Shown: positions 21,401 to 35,163 of the stretch, in pieces
Layout: each line of letters begins with the position of its first letter
Position numbering within the stretch: the stretch's first letter is position 1
DNA from: Taxillus chinensis
Lineage: Eukaryota; Streptophyta; Magnoliopsida; Santalales; Loranthaceae
Direction: 5' to 3'
DNA: 64,000 nucleotides
Assembly (NCBI GenBank): GCA_023512835.1
Contig: CM042085.1
Location: 35,108,324-35,172,323 of the forward strand
Translations under genes and position numbers: made by a program
The notes under the pieces: generated by a model
The model's database searches: none
Told to the model about the DNA's origin: nothing
The model's input: the letters and a program-made list of their open reading frames with translations, nothing else

Positions 21401-23208
21401 CTTGTTCGTTTACACTGATACATGCATATGAACATAAGTGCGACAAACATTAATTACCATTTATGTCTCCGTGAAAATTAGTAATGTTAGAGTGTGATTA
21501 AATGCATGCTCTACTTGCTGAGGAAAGTGATTAATCACATGGATGAAACTTGCCACCTTTGAACTGGTTAGTCTTGTCTTGACTTGTCATGAATTCTCAA
21601 GTCTCAGTGAAATGAGTCGCGATTCCCATTATGTCGAATTAAATGATATTCCCTTTACTAGTCATTTTATTCGAGTGAATGTCACTGTGTGGTATTGCTT
21701 TCGTTAGCCCAGCGAGCTATTGTATCTCATGTCTTCATTGGCTTGCACGGAAAGGATCCTCGATGATTTAATGCTCGAAGGATGGCGAGACGCAGTGTGA
21801 GAATCAAAAAAACGTATTCACCAGAAAGGCCACTTGCCTTTAAACAGAAAAGGCAAGGTGAAAAGGCAAAGGCTAGACAATAGATTATTTTTATCTTAGG
21901 GCGATCCTCCTTATTCTCCCGGTTTATTGTCTCACAATGGAAGTAATATTTGGAGGTAAAATTGTATAATCATGTGATTGAAAAGAGATTATGTGGAGCT
22001 ACGTCGCCTTAAAAGGCTCATGAGCAATGACGAAAATTGGTGCTACTACAAAAGCAAAGAGGCAACTCGCTCGGGCAATCGAATGATCGATCTCAGAACC
22101 TCTGCCTATACTGGCACCTTAAATTAGACAAGGATAGAGTGTGTGTTCGATTCTCAATAAGGCCATCTTATCTCTCGAGTCATCTATCTTTGACCAGAAA
22201 ATCATTGTTGGATCAGGGTTGGTAAGATTCGGTTGACCTTGAGCTTACCAAACGGTGTGATGCAGTTCCTGAATCGAACTCACATGCGTCCAGAGAGTGA
22301 GAGGGTGAGGCCTCGTTGAAGTGAGTTTTCTTTAAATATGTGAGGAGACTCGAATTCGTGGGCAGGTTGTTACGATTGATAAAATGTGGTTTGCGGTTGC
22401 TATGTTAACATGGTGATCGTCTCTCGCGCAAGATGTAGTGTGATGAAGTACTTAGTCATTTCTAAGGTAAATGGAGAGTTGAATGGTAGTGATGCGGTAG
22501 GCATACATGTAAACCGAGGCATTACGGATGAAAAAAATCAAGTTACGGATATGTAATTTGATTTCGCTCATGACATTGTTAAATCTTGAATAATATGATG
22601 TGAATTGTCATATGCATTTCATGTGTGTTGTTAGAAAGTGTTGAAAAGTCGAGAAAAATCCACCGCTACGGCAGATTTGCGGTCGACCTTGAAGCAAATT
22701 GCATCGAAGAAGCTAACGGGATCGAGAAGCTCGCGCTTTGAAGCCTCGAGGGTCGTAGCCTCGAAGCATAATGCGACACGTGAAGTCGTAGTCCAGTATC
22801 GAAGTGAGACGGAGTTTGTCATGCTATTCAAGCATCATGAGTTTACGTCCAGACACGTCCTTGTGCACTTAAAATGGGAGTTACAGTGACTTAACGGGTG
22901 ACGTGGATTCATTGGAATATTCCATCGATCGATCCGAATAATCAAATGACGGGTCGGGGGAAGAAAAAGAAGCCGCGGACCATGAGGACGAGCAGAAGCG
23001 GTGAGTGACCTGATACACTTCTCGACTCACATGTAAGTCATTTCAAATAGAAAGCAGACTCAGTAAGTTCGTGGATTTTCAAACTTCGAACCACAACCAC
23101 AGAATTCTCTTTTCTCTTTCTCTGTTCGATTCTGTCTCTTTCTCTCTCTCCACGACCAACTTCGAACACCTGATATCTCTACATGGTATCTCTTTCTCTA
23201 CAAGCTTA
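21401..23208 (+). other. Copia 3' interior without genes, copy 1
   Basis: Matches 36138-37969. No coding frame supported. It ends in a pyrimidine-rich stretch (23100-23200) ahead of the ATG at 23209. Confidence 0.5.
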
Positions 23209-25206
23209 ATGGCAGGACCAAGCTCATCGATGGCCGATGATCATGACATCGTCTAGGGATTCGTAAGTGACTAAGGGAAGCCATGGCGGCGTAAGTAATT
23301 GTTGAGACGAGTTTAAGCTTCGCCTCGATGAAACCATTGTTAAATCCAAATGCTGCTCGGTGCAAGACTTGCGATGAAGATGTCTTGGGAATTGTACGAG
23401 ACCATGGCATTTCTTGGAACGACACAGTGGGAGCTGTACACGGGCCGGAGGTTTGTATGTTTTTAGAAGCAATCCCGAGATACCTTCCCTCTGAAGTGCC
23501 TTTGATCCTCTTCTGATGCTGGAGAAGAGTGAGTCTTTCTTGGGTACTCAATCCCGAGGAAAAGCAAGGTCGGGGGGTCCCCAGAAGATGGGTTTCGTTG
23601 AGCCTTGCAGTGACTCTTATAGTCGCGGAGACCGATTGCCTACGTAGCTAAAAAGACAGCTCGCTGACTGCAAGTCATGAGATAAAGATCATAATGCGTG
23701 TTATACGGGGAAGATGAGTAAACCAGGGAGCCTGAGATACACTTCCACTGATCAAAAGAAACAAGAGAGGACACTGGACTTAACTTCTCACAAAGTCCTT
23801 AAGGTTCTGCCCTTACTGACGTGTTACTGCAACGGGCCCTCGGTCTGCTGTAGGTAAATACATATTTAAAAGTATTTATGAGGATGGTCGGTTGGAGATC
23901 AAATCGATGAGGAGGAGGCCAGGTCGAGTGCGAAAGTCGTGCGGAGACCTTGACTAAATAAGGCTGACTACATCTTCCAATGTTAGGTTCGTGTCTCACG
24001 AAACCACAGGGGCTCCTGCGCATTCGCCGCGATAATGCAATATAGCCGAAGTGGTGGAGGAACATTTCAGAACTCGTCCCCAACGATTCGGTACACAGGA
24101 GACCCACTATGCCCAGGCAGCCCGAGGATCTGCGAAGTAGAGAACACAGGTTGGAGGCGGAACACATGAAACCCAGAGGATAAGAGCTACTTTACACTTG
24201 TCTTGTTGAGCACCCTTGAGGGAGTTTGAGCTAGAAGAGTTTTATATGGAATATGCCAAGGCTGTATGACTGACGATCTACGAAAGCATGTGGATCGCTT
24301 TTGGTGAAACGGATAGTAGATAGAGACACGTACGATTAGACAGTTAGTGAACGGGTCTTGTAAGTGAGAGACCAGTGGAAGGCGTATCAGTGGTTGCCCG
24401 TCTCCGTCATGGTGGACTCACATCCTGGTACTCCACGTGATGTCATATCTTTGAGGTGGTAGGCATTGTGGTAGAAGAGGAATATGAGAAGAAGAAAACA
24501 CTCCTGATGCTGCGACGATGACTCAGATGGTGGATGCGGCTCCCTGGTTGTGAGGCATGGAAGGGGCTGTGATCGAGCACACCGTACGACACATGTCGTT
24601 CTCGAGGAGGGTGGCCACTCGGGTGGTGAAGAGTTCGCGACCCAGTATTCAGTGAGCCCATTCCCCGATTACCATTTGTGTCCCACTCACGTTCTCTGAC
24701 GGTGAAGAAACGGTCTTACGGCAGTGAGTGGGTGAGCCAATCTCCTCTGGCGTCCTTAAGAGCATCGGTTACCAAACCTTTGAAGAACGGGTTTCTTATG
24801 GAGTCCGGCATGGAAGAAGTACGAATGTGAGTTGAATCGTCGAGCCAGTACCCTCGATAGGTGCGGCGAGAAGTGGCAGTCATTTCACCCAAGTGTGGCG
24901 CGCGAGATGGACCCCAAACATCGGAGGAGCGCTGTGAAGACATACGAGGGCTTACCGAGGCAATCTGAAGGACTTAGTACAACTTTGGGAATTTATTACG
25001 TAGGATGTCATCGTCTTGCCGGTGGTGAAATATCTACAGCTGTCGAAAACACACTCCCACGGCATCAGCCAGGCACACTGAACGATTAATACTCCACGAC
25101 GGCCGTGCAGTCAGAGTCACTCTCAACTACGCGACACATGCGGGGGGAGAAAGCGCGCACACGGAGACCCCTTTGTCGTCTCGGATCGATAATGATGATG
25201 ATGTTC
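23209..25206 (+). pseudogene. Unknown ORF (MAGPSSSMADD...), copy 1
   Basis: Starts MAGPSSSMADDHDIV and goes out of frame; matches 37970-39959. See that entry for the better copy. Confidence 0.45.
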
Positions 25207-27975
25207 TGTAGGGCCTTTATTTTGTCACAGTTGGATATACTAACCCCATTTGATATGCCTTTACGCCGTACCATATACCTTATTGAGCAATTCTGATGAT
25301 CCATCTTCAAGGAATGAGTGCACTGATCGACACGAGATGGATCTGATTGATGACACGGATGGGGAGTTGAAATTAATGACTTTTGCTGCAAGTCCTTGAA
25401 GCGCCCCAAGACCAACACCGGGTGATGGAGGATGGGAGTCGAAACCAACGCGCTTGACCGAGCTCAAATCGGACTTAAAATGAAGATGTTATGGCCAAAA
25501 CAACTTTCGTTGGAAAAGTCGAACTTGCCCGAAAGCCGGTCAATGCCCCTGGTCAGCGCCGCCAAAAGTGATGTCTGAAACTCTTCAAAATGCCTATGTG
25601 AGGTGAATACGGATCTCCCCCAACAATTCTGAGAAGGTTATCCGTTTTTGCATTTTTGGTGGGGGGTAAAGGGTAATTAAAGTTAAAAAAAAAAAAGGGT
25701 TGGTAGTTGTGTAGTTGACACCGACACTTCGACCCATTGACCCACGGAAGCTCGAAGCCTGAAGCCTGAAAACTCGAAGCCAAGTCCGAACACTTGAAGC
25801 ACAAAACCCCCAGAAGCCTCGAAGCCGAAGCAAACCGAAGTCCCAGAAGATCGAAGCCTTGAAGCTCGAAGCCTCGAAGCCCGGCTCGGCCAGAAGTCCG
25901 GCTCGGGGAAGCCTTGAGCCTCGAGCCTCGAAGCCCAGTTGACCTGGCGGTTTATGACCTTCGACCCTTCGACCCTCGAAGCCTCGGCTAGCGACACTTC
26001 GACGCCGCGACCCTCGAAGCCTCGGCCTTGGCGCGCCGACCGCGGCACCGTCGCACTTCCACCTCGGAGCCCTTGACCCTCGAAGCCTCGTGCAGGCACT
26101 CGGGCACAACGGAGCACTTCGAAAAGGCAATCCACGAGCTCCTGACACACAAGCTGTGCAGACAAAGAGCTAAATTCACGATTAAAAACGCACACGCCCG
26201 TAATAGAGCATTAAATGCGGCAATTAATGATAATCGACAAAAAAAATTTTTACGGCCATAAGATGCGATCGTCAAATCCACAACGAAAAAAAGTGTGGGT
26301 TTTCATTGAAGAGAGCCGTCAAGAAAAGAGAGAGCCATCATCGTGAAAAAAAGCACACAAAGAGAGCCGTCATCGTGGGAAAAAGAAACACAGACGAGAG
26401 AGCAGCAGTCTGACAGAGGCGTGATTCGTTAAAAAAGAGAGGAACCCTCCGTCGTTCCAGTCTCGAGAGAAAAAGAAAGAAAGAAAAAAAGAGAGATAAA
26501 TTTAAAGGAAAAAGAAAGAAATAGATCATTGAAGAAGAAAGAAAGGAAACGCGACCTCATCTTCTCGGATTAAACACAGTTTTTGCGATCGGCTTATCAC
26601 CCTTAAGTCCTCTTCCTCCCCTCTCACGCCATTTCTTTTTTAGCAAGGGGAAAAACACAAAAAATAGCCCCAACTTGACACTTTTTACGCATGTTCGGCA
26701 AGCAGAGACACCGATCCGCCTCGATCTCTTTATTTCTCACGCCTACCCTCCTTATTTCAGTCGCCAAAAAGCACAAGAACTGGAAAATACATCACTCGCT
26801 TTTGAATACCAAGAAATCCCCTAAACGAACCTCCTGTCGGATTTTGTTGGTTCAGCGAGAAGTGATTATCATTGACGATAGGAGTTAGCAGAAGATTAGT
26901 GTTGCGAAGCTTCAAAGTCGGTTCGGCCACTTTATCTTTTGAAAACTTTTTCGGTTATTTGTATCATATTTGGGTGTAATTGTTTTTTTTTAGCGTTTTC
27001 AATTTTTGTTTTTAGGCTTTATCTATGTTGATGTAATTGCTTTCTGACCTTTTTTCTTGCTGTATTTTCTGTATTTCTTCCTATGTGTATATTTATAATA
27101 TGTAAAAGTATAGTAAAAAGAAAAGGGAAAACAAAAAAAAAGGAAGCGAGGAGGAGAACATGAAAAAAAAAGAGAAAAGAGTGATTTCTTTTCTTTTGTG
27201 GATGCCCGTATCCACACGCTCACGTTTTTATTTTCAGCCATATGTTCCTAAATTAGCTTTAAGATTTTGGGTTCTAAAACAAAAAAAAAGGGAAAGAAAG
27301 AAAGGTTTCAAAAGCAAAAACGACAAAAACGTCTTCATGTTTTAAAAAAAAAAAGAAAAGAGAGAGGAAGAAAATCAAAGTTGGTACTTAAATTTCTAAA
27401 ACAAAAAAACAATAAACGACAAAACAAACGACAAAACAAACAAAAAACAAACAAAAAAACAAGCAAAAAAAAAGGCCAAAATGTTTTTTTTTTTTTTTTC
27501 CAAAAAACTATAGAAAACAAAAAATGTATGTTTTAAACTTGAAAAAACAAAAACAAAAACAAAAACAAAAAACAAAACAAAATAAAACAAAACAAAAACA
27601 AAAAAAAGGAAATAAAAACCATTTTTTAGGACTTGATTAGGAAGAGTAAAACCAAAAGCCAAAACCCGATCCACAAGATCATTCCCATTCACACAAAAAC
27701 CCAAATTTTTAGGATTCCCTTTAGAAATTTAGGGTAAAGCAATTTTAACCGTAAACTTTGTGAATAGCAGTCGAAATATAAATCGTAGACTTCTTAGGAA
27801 ATTTAGTCCACAGTTACGGCGATGTAAATACAGGCCTCCTCCTCTAAATTAGATACGAAAGGAAATGTTGTCAGAAGTCTTCAATCCTTCCACACACGTA
27901 ACCCGACTCTAGAACCCGTACGTGCTTATGGACGTACAACAGTAATACTCAAAGTAGAGGGTATCCGTACCCAAC
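25207..27975 (+). repeat. Probable Tat/Ogre-type LTR, copy 1
   Basis: Matches 39960-42914. Starts TGTAGGGCC and is followed near 27979 by TTGGTGGCGACTAC. Contains the TCGAAGCC repeat (25738-26092), a GAGA/A-rich stretch (26290-26530) and A-rich tracts with AAAC repeats (27270-27610). Confidence 0.5.
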
Positions 27976-28850
27976 GGTTGGTGGCGACTACAAATTTCTC
28001 ACCATTGGTTTGGTTTGAGCTCACCCCAGACCGGACGAAAGCAGGTGATGGCAGAGTTCCATTGGCACGCAGAAAAACTGGCCATTTGCTCCTGCCCGAC
28101 CACATCCTCTTCGGCTCAATGGGCCTTAGCTTCCACATCAGTACGGTGATGCGCCGTACACCTCGCTGCAGGCAATGGCTTACCCTTTGCGACGACCTTA
28201 GCCCCTTTCGCATTGTAACTCTTTTGGAGGCACCTCGAAGCGCTGCGTTCGATACCTATATTGCGGGGATACCAGCTGCCGGAGACTGCGAAATTTATGA
28301 AGCCTTAACTAGCTGGATCTGATCTTTGTCGGCTTACTCCATGACGGTGAAGAAATGGATAACATAGACATGACTGGAGTTAAATGCCACTTCCCTTAAG
28401 TCCTTTCTCGAGAAGGCACCTCTCCACATTCGCGGGAGATACCGGGGTGGAACTACGTTTGCTTGGAGTCATGGGGCTCGGTTTGCTCGAGGATTCAGCA
28501 ATGATCTAGATTATACGAGGTCGCCCAGGTATACGAACTCCTTCCCGATCCCTGGAATAGAATGAATCGTGTGCTTATTCCACTACTTGTCCACGTCCCG
28601 CCAACGGTTTTAGCTACTCGACATTGACTTCAAGAACCAAAGGATCGTCATCTTCGACTCCAAGAACCAGTAGTACCTTGCTGCTCAGAAAAATGAACCA
28701 TGAGCAATGCGTGAATTGACATGGCTCTCGCGTGTCATGCGGGGGTATTCGGTGTGGTGGTTGTCGTCTCTCCTGACCAGGTCGTACGCGAGTGAAGCCA
28801 AGGCATTCTGCTCGGGATGATACTCATAGCTATGGCTTCCCATGTTTGCC
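27976..28850 (+). pseudogene. Ulp1-like peptidase remnant, copy 1
   Basis: DNA-level match to 42917-43850. DIDFKNQRIVIFDSKN is readable at about 28624-28670, but the His-Trp site has been changed (CACTGGTTT in copy 2, CAACGGTTTT here). The remainder is frameshifted. Confidence 0.6.
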
Positions 28851-30888
28851 GTTAAATCAGCATCCCTGACCTGTGGGTTTCAGCTCATTTTGGGTGATCG
28901 TGTGAGCGATCATGAGCCTCGTTACAACGACTCTGCTCGAAGCTGCTTACCTTGGCGAGCAATTTCTTTGTTTTACTGCTTATACGGGAGTGTCTTGTAC
29001 TTTGAATTTAACCCATCGCTGTCTTGTACTCTCATTCCATGTACAACGCGTTTCTTGCTTTTGGCTTTTTTATGTCTTGCGTTTTATTCGTTATCTTTTA
29101 CGTACGTAATGCTGTATCTTTGCCCTAACATTTTTGTCTTTCACTCGCGCTCCCATACGGTTTTATGTTACGGGTGCTTGTTCCCTGCATACAGAAAGGG
29201 AGTATTTCTCGAGGGGAGCAAGCTTGTAGGGAGTTATCTACGACGAAGACTAATTAGCAACGACTTTTCGTACTGCAGGGGGAGAAGTGTGTCTCTTTGA
29301 GCTGATTGAACTCAAATTCTTTATATGCAAAGACATCCTCGATTAACTTTAAAATTGCCCATCAAATTCGTAGTCTCGAGACTTCATGTATTTACACAAT
29401 TGTCGTCTTACATTAAATAGGGGAGATTGTTGGAAATATAGGATTTGATGAAGGCTGCGAAATATAGTCTAAGTGCGGAGACTCGAAGAACCAAAGGTCG
29501 TAGGGTCGAAGAGTCGAAATTAAATAGAGTGAAGCGTCGCGGACGTATTAACAAGAGACTTCGTAGACTCGAAGGTGGAACTCAAGTCGAAAGCTTGATG
29601 ACGAGAACATTGTGACTCGTAGATCCGGGGTCGAAGGTCGTAGAGTCATAGTACGGAGAAAGAGAGTGTTGCGCCAGTATCGATAAGCTCGGAGACTCGT
29701 AAATTCGAAAAGAAGTGTTAAACGATAACCAAAGCTAAATGACTCGTAGAGTCCCCGCCAAACTCTTAAGTCGGTTAACGAAGCGCGATTGTCCTTAGGC
29801 TCGAAGGCTCGTAGAGTCGTAGGGTGAAACCTTCGAACAACGGTAAGAAAGCTGGACTCGTAGACTCGTAGGTTGAAGGTCAAAGAGTCGATCTTACCAA
29901 AAGCCACAGCAAGCAATTGAAGCGCAACTCAAGAGGTCGTAGAGTGGCGGACTCGTAGACTCGAGGACGATCGTTATAGAGAAATTAAACTGTTTCAGGC
30001 TCGGAGTTCGATGACGGAGAGTTGTAGCTAAAGGGTCGTAGCTATACGGGGAACTCAGTTTATGAGCCTACGAAATACTAGGGAGAAAAGTGAAGTTGAA
30101 GACTCGTAAGTGAAGGTTGAGACCACTTAGTCGAATGGCGTGAGCTAAGAGACCCGAAGATCGTAGACTGCGGAAGCTAAGTCGTAGACTCGTAGCTCTG
30201 ATAACGGGTTGATTGGGCCGAACTCGGGAAAATTAAACAAAGTGCCGTTAGGAAAGTCACGGACTCGTGAAGTCGTGAACCCACGAGTCGTAGACTTCGG
30301 TTAGTAGAGTGACACAAAGAACTAATCCCGAAGCCCTAAACTACAGCTTTTCAGACACCGAAGATATAGGTCGTGGGCCCTACAGCAATCTGGTAAAATC
30401 TGAAGCAAACTTTTACCACTTTACGAGGTTAGCGAAATCTTCGAGTCACCGAACTACGAGCGTGCCTCAGAAACGAAGACTCACGGCCACAAACCTGACC
30501 AGCTTAGTGATATTGTCGGTAGGGTTTGTCTGACAAAGTCTGTCCGTCCGACCGGTTGGGTGCATTAATGACACGTTAATTCTTTGCCATTGCAAATCCT
30601 GAGATGAACGACGAGATCGTACATGCCGAATACGTAGTATGGGCATTTGATCTGAATCAAAGCGGTCGACCGTCCACGACATTAACGTTTTTCGATGGCG
30701 GGAAGTCGATCTGTCGGATGGACATCGCCAAACCACGAGCGCTTTAATCTTAAAAATATATCTCTCGTGCAACGACAAAATCAAGAGTTTAACACTCTCT
30801 CTGAGGAAACGCCTGAGAACACAAGAAAGTGGTTACGACGCGACGGACTCCCAATATTAGACGAGCTTGTCGGTAACCGGGAGCTCTC

Positions 30889-30926
<38 letters not shown>

Positions 30927-30950
30927 GACGGGCTGCGAGTGAAAATTGCT
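28851..30950 (+). repeat. Copia 3' interior end, PPT and LTR, copy 1
   Basis: The PPT-like AATAGGGGAGAT precedes an LTR start TGTTGGAAATATAGG at 29428, the expected layout of a copia 3' end. The LTR is filled with GACTCGTAG and GTCGAAG short repeats (29460-30300). The right end has a (CT)n tract (30893-30924) followed by GCGACGGGCTGCG. No coding sequence in 28851-29427. Confidence 0.65.
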
Positions 30951-33821
30951 TGTAATGACCGTATTTTGGGATGTGAGGAGTTAGTCGGTTTTGCCTTTTT
31001 TAGGTGGAAATTATTTGGGTTTAGAGTTTATTTCCATACATGGTAAATCACACTTGTATGTTGATAAGCAAGCGAGGCAAAGTTTGAGCAAATAGGAGTG
31101 CACGTGAGAATGCACGTGAGAATGGCTTTTCACGTGCGGTGAGATCTTTGCGTAGGAGCCTTACGATGATGTTCGAGGCTTTTGGTGAAATTAGAGCATT
31201 TGGAGGGAGTCTTTCGTGAAAACGCTTTTACGCGTGCGGCCTCAATTACACTTTTGTTTTGTTGTTTTGATCCTCTTTTCTTCAAGGACCGTGGTGAAAT
31301 TATGAGTGCTTTGTCATTTGGCTATGGTTGCAAGGTTGTAGTATGTCATGAACTACGTCGTTTTGATGCGCGGGATTCATTTAATCAAAGCTACGTCGTT
31401 TTGGGGTTTGGGTTGTACATATAAAGAGGTGAAGACTCCTTGTTCGGAGTTTAGGGTTTTTCTTTAGCGGCTACGGCCGTCGTAGAGAGAGAGAGCTAGA
31501 GAGAGAGGGAAGGAAGGAGAGAGTTTCTTAGTTCTTGTGAACATGCTAGAGTGGGGTGGACGGTGTCTAGTACGGGACGGGAGAATCTTTCTTTAAGGTA
31601 GGGGTTCTGTGCTTCGCTTGTGCTTTATCAGGGGGTTATGGCCTTGTGGTGGCGATTTGTAATACGGATATATATATATATTATATGTAAATCAGTATAG
31701 GTGTGATCTCTTATATGGATGTTGGCACTTTAGTGGCGTTTATGTGTTTGAGATTAGGCTTGGGTGGCCATGCGCATTAGGTGTTTGATATTATGCACAT
31801 TGAGGTATGCGTGTTATAGAGATGATGTTTATGCGGTGTGGTTATGCCTGAAAAAGTGTTTGATGTTATGCACAGCTGAGGATTATGCATCTTAAGTGTT
31901 TGATGTTATGCCGAGTGTGGATATGTATGTTAAGTGTTTATTGTTATGCACGAAAGAGTGAGATGTATGTTAAGTGTTTGGTGTTATGTCGGTGAGGTAT
32001 TGTCTGGAGCTTTAAGAAGCCTGGTGAGGCAATGTCTGTGGAGCACAGAAACTGAGAAGGTGAGCGTACTTGTGTACCGTGGAGCACGAGAGGTTGAGTT
32101 AATGTCGGTGAAGGCGGCGCATGGAGCTGAGGATAAATTGCGCGATTAGGGTATTAAGGAGTTTTGTGGCAATGGATTTGTACTTGTTTTGTGGCTTGTT
32201 GTGTATAGTATTGATATGACTGTTTAGAATGTAGTTGCCTGACACCGCCTTGAGCACTCCTTCGTATAGATGGGCGGAGCATGGGATGGGTTGGGAGACA
32301 TGATCCCCTGCGAGTTGTGGTTGCTCGCCCCTCTCTTTTGTGGTGTGTTTTCTTGCGGGGAACTACGGGCGTTGGGTGGGAACACGAGGTGGAAGAGTTG
32401 TTTTATGGCTTTGTTTTATGTTATTTGTGTTATAATTAGTTGAGGCCTTAACTTGGCTGAAGTAATATTATAAAAGGATTTGGAATGTAATAAAGACATG
32501 TGTGGTTGTGAACATTTATTATGGGTTGAAGATTAATAAAGATATTTAATTTACGTCTTGTATTATCGATGAGTGAATGTAGACGTTGACTGCGTGAATA
32601 TTTGTTTGTACATCCACCACCTTGCAGGGTTAGTTAACTGTAGTGTCTTTGCGTGGGGAGACGGCGTCGCGGGTGCGGGAAGCGAGATCTTCTTTAAGGT
32701 AGGGGTTACGTAACTTTCACAGTACGGTCGGGGTTAGGCCCTGTGTAGATAATTCTGAGTTTATATGTTGTGTTATAAAATTTATATGTAAATTCATATA
32801 GAGTGTGACCTCTATATGGATGTTGGCCTTGATAGGCGTTTGGTGTGATTCGACGTTGGAGTGGGCGGTGCGTGTGTTAAACGTTTGATAAATGCACTGC
32901 GTATATATGCTTAAAAACGTGTTTGATAATGTCTATGTGGGTGGATTTGTGAGTTTGTGAATGTATGCGTGTAAGTGTTTGAAGTTATCTTATGTGTTAA
33001 GTAAATGTTAAGTGTTTGATGTTATGCACATGGCCATGTGTCTTACGTGTTTGCTTGTACACCGGTGGGCATGGAAGCTCGGGGCGTGTCACTATTGAAC
33101 CGGTGGTGTGGAAGCCGGACTAAATTATGTTAACTTTGTGAAATTTATGGAAAGCCCATGCACAGGCGGTTAAGTATCTGCTGAGGCGGTTAAATCATTG
33201 GCACGAAGAGGCGGTTAAATCACTAACGGTTAAATCATTGGCACGAAGAGGCGGTTAAATCACTTGCGGGTAAATCATTGGGAAAACAGAAAAGGGAGTG
33301 GATTCATCCTTGTGGTTAAAGTGTTAGCACATTGTGGCGGTGGAAGATTGTAATTCTTCATTGTGGTTGTTTATTATTATGTCTGCTGAGGTATTGTATC
33401 ACAAACAACGCGGCATACGCATGGCATGTAGATGTTAGGAGCATGGGATGGGTTGGGAGACATGATCTCTCTTTGAAATTGTGGTTGCTCACCCCTCTCT
33501 TTGTGTTTAGTTTTTCTACGAGGACCTACGAGCGTTGAGCGGAAACACCCCGAGTTGAGCGGTTGTTTTGTGGCTTTGTTTATTATTATTTGAGTTTCGT
33601 TGTTTTTGTGTGAGCTTATAACGGTGAGGGAGATATTGTAATGAGGAGTTTTATGTAATAAAAAAAACATGCTTGGGCACGTTTATATGTTTGGACTTAA
33701 TAAATATATGATTTTGTCTGCGAATATAAAGTGTAAAGTGTATGTTGTCTTCTGCTGCTATCCAACTTGGCGAAGGGAGGTCCACGTTCGGTCTCTCGGG
33801 TTGGAAATATGGGGCGTGACA
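30951..33821 (+). repeat. Rearranged chromovirus-type LTR, copy 1
   Basis: Starts TGTAATGACC and ends GGGGCGTGACA. It is about 1.1 kb longer than related LTRs because the R-U5 part occurs twice (leader motif TCTTTAAGGTAGGGGTT near 31588 and again near 32690). Same structure as 45907-48809. Confidence 0.75.
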
Positions 33822-34861
33822 CGGCCTTATTTCACCTTCTTCTCCTGCGATTCTTGACAAACCTTAGCTTTCGCAGCGAAACAGGTACGAATAGGGAGGT
33901 CGGCAACGAAAGGTCCAATCGTCGGGATTCGACGGTGAGGATGGGGGAGATGTTCTTAGGGCATGCCTTGGACTAGAACTTTGGAAAATTAGAACTTGGA
34001 TGGTGAGTGAGCCTAGCCACTAGATTCGAAATCTCGGCTTAATAAGGTTAGTTTGACCATTTGTGCCATCTCTTCACTATGTTGCAAGAGTTATCAGCTC
34101 GATTTATTTAAATGAGGAAGAAGATAAAATCCTAGAGGCGGGTGCGGGGGTTTATATCCAAATAACACTGAGATCGTTAGGAGATGCTTTAATCTCCACA
34201 GCCTGCGATCACTTACCTCGAAGCAAGACTTAGGATAAGGTACGACATTTAATTATGCCAATTGGTTCGAGAGGAGGAGACAATTTACCAAAATGGCTTT
34301 ATGGGTAAGTTTAGATGCTACAGCACACCTTGTAGGGAAGTGTTTCGCTGCTGCCCAGAGACTAGTGGAATGGATGGTGTGCACAAGACACGTCTAGAAT
34401 TCATGTACAACATTGACCATATGTTGAATGTGGATTGGGCCATTGCTAACACTACGGTGGAAGTAGAATTTGACAAAAAATAGATTACATGGCGGCGATT
34501 CTTATGTGTAATTTTCGAGCGGCATGCTGACATTTTCTATTTGGACGGCGGCCCCTTCCATAGTGGTTTTGAAGTCTTACGACACAAAGAACTTGGGGGT
34601 AAGTCTAGAGAAGTGGGAGTGCAGTATACCACATCCGCTCCCAAGCCTTTTGATGTTAATATGGAGAGGCCCACTAATTCTGAGACACCTGCCACACAAT
34701 GGATGAAAGGAAGCAAACATTATTCGGAGCTCGTGCAATGTATATGCGGTCTGATGTACCTGATGAAGATATTTTAAATTCTTTCCAGAGTATAAGTGGC
34801 CAAGTGGTAAGTGAGAGTGGAAGTTATTAATTGGGCGTTTACATTGACACGTGACTAGTGT
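33822..34861 (+). pseudogene. Plant transposon protein gene, copy 1
   Basis: Matches 48810-49882. Readable bits include SRGGDNLPKMALWVSLDATAHL and CFAACRLVEWMV (about 34266-34380), which here are in better frame than in copy 2. Elsewhere it is broken. Confidence 0.5.
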
Positions 34862-35163
34862 TGTAAGGACCGTATTTGAGGGCCTTGGAGATAACCTTGA
34901 GTTAGAGACCTTATTTTAACAAATGGATATTAAACGGCGATGATGTGCTAAATCCAATGGAGAATTTGGTATACTTGGGTAAATTTGGGATTTGAGGCCA
35001 TGAGGGAGTATTTTGAGTTTCCTGAAATAATTTTATATTCCCTTTTAAATTACGGGTTTGTATTTTGAGCTTTGGGTCTCCGCCCGAGGAAAACCCCGAT
35101 ATGAGGAAAGTGAAATTTGTTTCTTTCTTAACCGGGTACACACTTGGGTTTACTTAACCACCG
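34862..35163 (+). repeat. Start of the 49883-type LTR, truncated
   Basis: TGTAAGGACCGTATTTGAGG and the next 300 bases match 49883-50187. At 35163 it switches abruptly, after TTAACCACC, to chromovirus LTR sequence in the opposite orientation. This is the junction of the 14.7 kb repeat. Confidence 0.8.

Larger units (their letters stand above)
20448..35163 (+). repeat. 14.7 kb repeat, copy 1 (anomalous sequence)
   Basis: Copy 1 runs from inside the chromovirus 5' LTR to inside the LTR that starts at 34862, and matches 35164-50187 in order and orientation. Differences are dense and patterned: CTG to ACG, CAA or CAG to CGA, plus 1-5 base indels. Where a frame can be judged, copy 2 is the better one. 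The copies touch at 35163/35164. Confidence 0.85.

Noticed and set aside
25594..26195. Overlapping 170-184 residue frames on the - strand
   Set aside because: Arise from the TCGAAGCC repeat field, which is open in several frames at once.
30893..30924. CT/GA microsatellites (also 45840-45885, 63514-63553, 50910-50936) as independent loci
   Set aside because: They sit at the same place in each LTR, just after the TATA box, so they are part of the LTR leader.
20448..35163. Genuine recent tandem segmental duplication
   Set aside because: A recent duplication would not leave one copy so altered with the same signature reaching beyond the duplicated part; kept only as the alternative to an assembly overlap.
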